The notes beneath the pieces are model-generated. The model did not search any database. It was not told the origin of the DNA and worked only from the letters and a program-made list of their open reading frames with translations. The translations under genes were made by a program, and so were the position numbers. DNA of 64,000 nt, taken from positions 558,001 through 622,000 of the forward strand of contig JACATO010000645.1 in NCBI GenBank assembly GCA_018389105.1, read 5' to 3'. The stretch comes from Nautilus pompilius (lineage: Eukaryota; Mollusca; Cephalopoda; Nautilida; Nautilidae). How positions within the stretch are numbered: position 1 is the first letter of the stretch; every line of letters begins with the position of its first letter. Positions 60,001 to 64,000 of the stretch are shown here, piece after piece.

Positions 60001-62672
60001 TGGAAATTACTTACAAGGCAATATTTTGAAAAGTCCTGAACAGAATGCTCGAAATATGTTAAGCATTTATTTACATGAAAGGTGGTTATTTTGATGAAAA
60101 AAAAATTGATGATTGCACAATTTATGGTTTATATGTTTTTATTCTATTTTACATTTGTAAGAAATACTCTGGTTATTTGGAATAGCATCTGAATTATAAT
60201 ACAGTATTTTAAATTAAAAAGATGCTTTAATGACAATGATAGTTCTAATGGTGAATACTGGAGAAACTTTACTGGTATGGAACTGTCTGGATATGGTAAT
60301 GCTTGTTTTGTCTTTCTAAAACAGTTTGTCTATATATGTTTCCCTACATTTATAAGATTTCTGGAGCCAGCAGAAAAGGGTACATGAAACAGACATTTCT
60401 TCCTTAACATGAAATTCCCATAGAAATTATGTAGGCTGGAAGAAAATAATGAAATAATGTATCGGTTCATAAGAGTAAGAAGAAACTGGTTACCTATTAG
60501 TTGCCAACCTGGGCTCCACACATCTGCTATTTTTTCTCTTAAATTTACATACACTAAATATAAATATTACAAATACATTTAGTTTTAAATGTTGCTTTTG
60601 CAGTTAAATTTGAAAATAAATAAAATCATATTAAATTTCAAACCATATCACTTTCTAGCTGAAATTATAATACCTTTGATCTAGTAAATATGTATGTAAA
60701 AGGGAAGCACCAGGTATTTTGTTTTCTTATAAAATTGTCAGTTTGTGTTTATGTCTTTATTTCTTGTAGAAATACAGATAAAATTTTGGCCAAGCACAAT
60801 AGGGATATATTGGAATATGCCTGCAGCAGAAACTGTAAGTTGCATTATTACTAATAATTTGATAATACTGAGACTGGTATTTTTTACCAGAAATAAAAAT
60901 ATGCTTTAATTGAATTTCATGTTTTTGTTGTTTTTGCTTTTTTTTTACAAATACTGCAAGTGTTTAAAAGATACCTTTAACAAAAGTTAAATTTCTTTTG
61001 TTTGTTAGCTTTGCACTCAAGATTCAGACCTTCTGTCGTCATGTCAAGTGATGGAAGAGAAACACCAATAATGACTGATGTGCTTAATGATGAAAGGTTG
61101 GTCGGTAATGCAGATTTTCATAGTTTGTCACATTTTGCATTTACAAATTTACATTGTTTTTTTTGTATGTAATTTTTAAAATCAATTCAGTGTTCAAGGA
61201 TTATTCTGATACTATTTCAGCCCAAAATTAATTATATCAAATGTATTTACTAACTTAAAAGTAATTTAATTTGTTTTCTCTGATAACATTATAATTGCAA
61301 GAGTAGTTTATGATGACATTGTTATATTTTATGATTATTTTTGCTTGTATGGCAGCATTTACCAACTTTTAAAAATAGAAAAGAAACAAATTCTCTGACT
61401 GAACAGATGTGTGTGTGGAAAGATTTTCACCACTATTTTTTGAGTTGATTTTACAGAAATAGGTTCACTAAGTGCTACAATATATTACCATAACCATTTC
61501 ACAAAATGAAGTTTTACCATTGGGTTTTTTGTTATGTTTAAAACTCATTTCTAGTTGATTGAATTTTAAGTGACTTGGTGTGTGGCGCACACCATATAGC
61601 TGATGAGCAACAAATGTGTTTAGATAATAATATAGTGAAGCTTATTTCACATTATTTTATTTACTTTTGATTGTATGCTTTATTATATTTATATGCCGCA
61701 TTTATTCATAGCTGGCACTTCTTCTATTGATGAAAACATGCAACACACAGACAATTGAACAAATTTTTAGATACAGTATGGGATTCTAAATGGTAGAAAA
61801 TACTGTATAATCAAATCATTGGAATGTGTGATAAAAGACTTTGGTAACATTTCCTCTGTTGAAGCTTTATATATTTATTTATAATAAATACTAATCAGTG
61901 GTTTTCACTGCTCATTATCATAAAAAAATATTCACTGTACTTCTTTTTCATGATCTTTATGTATTCATTCTTGCAAAATTTTATATCATTCTCTAAAAGG
62001 TACAAATGACAGACTTCACACAGATTTACAAGATTTTCTAGATTCATGTTTTCACAGACATGATCTTTCATTTAGATTAACACAAATATGTCTGGCATAT
62101 CTTTTTTTTAAAGATGTTAATAACTGTTTTGATGGCTGAATACTTAACAGTAATCCCTTTACTTAATTGGAAACAGAGTTTTATATAATAAATTAACAGA
62201 AATACTTTGATGACTTATGAAATAAAGTCATTACACTAGATTATTAATTATATATTTAAATTTTGGTTTTTAAGGTAGTCTTTGGAGGGGTAACCTATTG
62301 GACTGCCAAGGCTGAGAGCCCCATTTCAAATTCTAGTCAGTACTGACTCAATGTGGCATGCTTCCTAGCATTGTTTCTTCTCACTCTTCACCAGCTGGCT
62401 GCTTTAAAAAAAGTATTGGTGACACTTACCATCTGCATCAGTTTTGGAAGAACTCAGCTACCCACCAAGTACTGTTCCTGGCAGGACACAATGCTAAGGT
62501 CATCTGTATCTGTTTGATGTATGTAGCAACTTATAGACAGTTATAGAGGTGCCCATTCATTTTTTTCTTTTTTTTTCAGATCATTTACTATATTTTCATT
62601 GAGAGATGATGCACAAAGTATAACAGAAGATTTTAATCCTATTGGTATGGACAAATTAATAAGGAAATTTAG
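56936..62672 (+). CDS. CCDC24: CCDC24-like protein, N-terminal part (runs off window)
   Basis: Five coding exons: 56936..57076, 58455..58615, 60770..60834, 61009..61096 and 62580..62672. Each has GT-AG borders and the frame is continuous (182 aa plus two bases). The start MANNHVYEPPPSLWKLVEQC, then EVKKQLGESLVEQSLEL, closely follows the N-terminus of vertebrate CCDC24 (SLWELVEEHV, EVKRILGEAAVDLSLEL). The later exon FNPIGMDKLIRKFR fits its conserved LNVSNIDQVVRHLR segment just before the coiled coil. The coiled coil itself should lie beyond 62672 and is not seen. An in-frame TGA two codons upstream and A at -3/G at +4 fix the start. The molecular role of this family is not established. Introns hold Tc1, SINE-like and mariner-like relics. 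Confidence 0.85.
57500..58360 (+). pseudogene. Tc1-like transposase relic in CCDC24 intron 1
   Basis: In changing + frames: QWKKVVCSDESHIILF (first catalytic Asp region), FQAAGGGAMVLGHV (the GGGS.MVWG step), FHDNTSIHQVHIVQDQF (second Asp region) and LAQSSDLNPMERVEYL (third acidic region, with E aligned). Stops are frequent, so the copy is dead. It is transcribed sense within CCDC24 intron 1. Confidence 0.85.
58455..58615 (+). CDS. CCDC24: CCDC24 coding exon 2
   Basis: Acceptor tctttcag, donor AT|gtgagt, phase 2 exit. Encodes VNILLSIWHDYRRE through VNSIRDKAISNG. Confidence 0.85.
58616..59340. other. CCDC24 intron 2, first part
   Basis: AT-rich. A GAAA run lies at 59251-59272. No gene seen. 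Confidence 0.5.
59341..59376. repeat. Half-copy of the small palindromic repeat
   Basis: GTTTCATTTGAACATTCCTAG matches the right arm of 45817..45898. Confidence 0.5.
59400..60120 (+). pseudogene. Tc1-like transposase relic in CCDC24 intron 2
   Basis: + frames show KFDGILTKERYNS, then after stops a frame from 59792 with YYSKIMIRSTLQDS, where QQDNDPKHT is usual, then TLEEMEGLLKQWLG and SDLNPIELWDEINEE. It ends in a shifted frame with KGGYFDEKKI, the typical carboxyl end of this Tc1 group. It is a different copy from the one at 57.5 kb, with a distinct tail. Confidence 0.85.
60770..60834 (+). CDS. CCDC24: CCDC24 coding exon 3
   Basis: 65 nt, acceptor tcttgtag, donor ACT|gtaagt, phase 1 exit. 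Encodes NTDKILAKHNRDILEYACSR. Confidence 0.85.
61009..61096 (+). CDS. CCDC24: CCDC24 coding exon 4
   Basis: 88 nt, acceptor gtttgttag, donor AAAG|gttggt, phase 2 exit. Encodes LHSRFRPSVVMSSDGRE and TPIMTDVLNDE. Confidence 0.8.
61097..62279. other. CCDC24 intron 4, first part
   Basis: AT-rich, with no coding signal. Confidence 0.5.
62280..62546 (+). repeat. SINE-like repeat in CCDC24 intron 4
   Basis: The head (GGTAACCTATTGGACTG... and ATTTCAAATTCTAGTC) retains weak A/B-box resemblance. The body (TTCTTCTCACTCTTCACCAG) loosely matches the SINE-like element at 30838..31165. It ends about 30 bp before exon 5. Confidence 0.4.
62580..62672 (+). CDS. CCDC24: CCDC24 coding exon 5
   Basis: 93 nt, acceptor tttttttcag, donor TTTAG|gtaaaa, phase 2 exit. 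Encodes SFTIFSLRDDAQSITEDFN and PIGMDKLIRKF. Confidence 0.82.
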
Positions 62673-63097
62673 GTAAAAATATAAATGTTCCACAAATTAA
62701 TCTTAGAAAATGGCAATCTTGCATTTACAATTAGGTTGATTTACTTAAAAGTTGCTATGAATTTACTAAACAATTTAAATTTGACATTGAAAACTGTTAG
62801 TGATTGTTAGTATAAGAAAATTTATTTTATTTTATAACATTTTTATCAACATCATATGTGAATAGATTTTTCTCATAAATTTATTAATGCATATTTCTTT
62901 TCTATGTTTATATCAGAATGATAAGGCTGGGGTGGCCAACCTTTCGAAGAGAAGTCCACAAGGGTAATTTCCCCTTTAAGGAGAGGGCTTCATCAAGTAA
63001 TTCTAATTGAAAAATAACAACAGCACTTAAAAATTGCCACTATATTCTATAATTTTATTCATAAATCACATAATTATCTGAAATGATGCTTTATAAT
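62673..63097. other. CCDC24 intron 5, first part
   Basis: AT-rich with a G+C-richer patch at 62935-62985. No feature identified. Confidence 0.4.
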
Positions 63098-63625
63098 GGT
63101 GTCCAAAAAATTGGTATACACTTTTTCCTATGGCCTAATAAATAAAGACGTTACTAGATAGAATTTTTGTTTTATACATCAGACACCTTAAACATGATAC
63201 ATTATAATAGGCATTCAAAATGTCTACCATTAGCATCTACATAGACTTTGCAGAATTTGACAACAGAGCAACACACAGCAGCATGTGTCTTTGCAGGAAT
63301 AGCTGTTTTAGCATCAACAATTTTCTGTTGGAGTTCATAGATGGTAGTTGATTTTGTGGCATAAACCTTATCTATCAACACAACCCACAGAAAAAAGTCA
63401 AGTGGTTGAGATTTGGAGAACATGGTAGGTATTCAACTGATCTGCATTGTCTCATCCACTTCCCAGTAGTGGTCATAAAAAATGCCAATATATATTTTTG
63501 CTGAAAACTGAAAACACATGACATCAGGGGCATGCTGTCATGTTGCACAGTACCATAATCTATAAGCTTCCAAATGAAACATCTTAGGAAAGTATGCATA
63601 CATCTTTTTAGAACATCCTGTATTA
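63098..63625 (-). mobile_element. Mariner/Tc1-superfamily element, internally deleted
   Basis: The left end GGTGTCCAAAAAATTGGTATA and right end AGAACATCCTGTATTATAA resemble the ends of a widespread group of mariner-like elements in animals. Inside, the minus strand encodes only the C-terminal quarter of a transposase. Exact ends are approximate. Confidence 0.6.
63202..63599 (-). pseudogene. Mariner-like transposase C-terminal relic
   Basis: In two overlapping minus frames: WMRQCRSVEYLPCSPNLNHL (the W..R.GP..WPPRSPDL.P region), then LDFFLWVVLIDKVYATKS, KIVDAKTAIPAKTHAAV and VDANGRHFECLL. LDFFLWG..KD.VY and C..A.G.HFEH mark the C-terminus of this transposase group. A frameshift after SPNLNHL breaks it. 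Confidence 0.8.
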
Positions 63626-64000
63626 TAAAAAATACATTGTGTTATACTCTTATATTTAACTTTGATCTAAAGTTATTAGGAAAAAGACTGGTAGGCATAG
63701 TATCAACAGGTTAATAAACAACTGTACAAAATATATATAAAAACTAGTGCTTAGTGTCCAATCAGTTACGAAGTAATCAGCAAGTTGTCCAGACAAAGTA
63801 AGTACGAGAAAGGATAGTAATGACAGTATTACTATTAGTGCAAGACCTGAAGTTGCTGAGTCACCATTAACTTACTGACATCAGGCTGCAAATTCATACA
63901 AACCAAGCTGTGTCCCTTCCAATTGTTCATCAGTAAGCAGCAAGTGTCTTACTCTTTGCCAGCTTCAAACTTGAAAACAGCTATTTGCACAAGTATTATA
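63626..64000. other. CCDC24 intron 5, remainder in window
   Basis: No exon recognised before the window ends. Confidence 0.4.

Overview
This is an AT-rich animal nuclear window. Genes are split by large introns, splice sites are GT-AG, and decayed DNA transposons are everywhere (Tc1, mariner, hAT, Helitron), along with tRNA-derived SINE-like repeats, palindromic MITEs and minisatellites. There is no operon structure, CRISPR array or recognisable RNA gene. The gene families (an apoB-like lipid carrier, CABIT-domain proteins and CCDC24) point to a bilaterian. The repeat mix suggests an invertebrate, but I cannot name the species from sequence alone.

Layout. 0-4 kb: a possible C-terminal coding end on + at the left edge, then two small minus-strand exons of an apoB/vitellogenin-type lipid-transfer protein. 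The splice acceptor of the larger exon lies in a perfect 182-bp tandem duplication. 7-12 kb: two hAT transposase relics, the first split by a MITE with an 8-bp target duplication, and a Helitron tail on minus. 12.85-14.45 kb: a degenerate ~60-bp minisatellite. 20.6-24.7 kb: CABIT gene 1 (minus, two coding exons, 376 aa). Its intron holds a second, inverted Helitron tail, itself interrupted by an 799-bp hAT element, and a small ORF with neuropeptide-precursor features. 25-28.4 kb: hAT-like pieces and a broken mariner. 30-40 kb: mostly non-coding, with a SINE, a CT-rich block and two palindromic MITEs. 41-48.3 kb: CABIT gene 2 (minus, two coding exons, 364 aa), with hAT and Tc1 relics in its intron. 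Upstream lies a decayed third CABIT-like exon inside a local duplication. 52.7-53.6 kb: a CpG-rich promoter-like block, followed directly by a 1.7-kb G/T-only minisatellite. 56.9-64 kb: the 5' part of CCDC24 (plus, five coding exons, running off the window), with Tc1, SINE-like and mariner-like relics in its introns.

The live genes appear to be the two CABIT paralogues, CCDC24 and probably the lipid carrier. The CABIT pair shares one phase-1 intron at the same point of the domain and arose by local duplication. The two proteins are strongly diverged and carry no second CABIT, SAM domain or proline-rich tail, so they look like minimal single-domain relatives of GAREM/THEMIS. The CpG block lies between CABIT gene 2 and CCDC24, which point away from each other, and could serve either or both. 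No shared pathway among the genes is evident.
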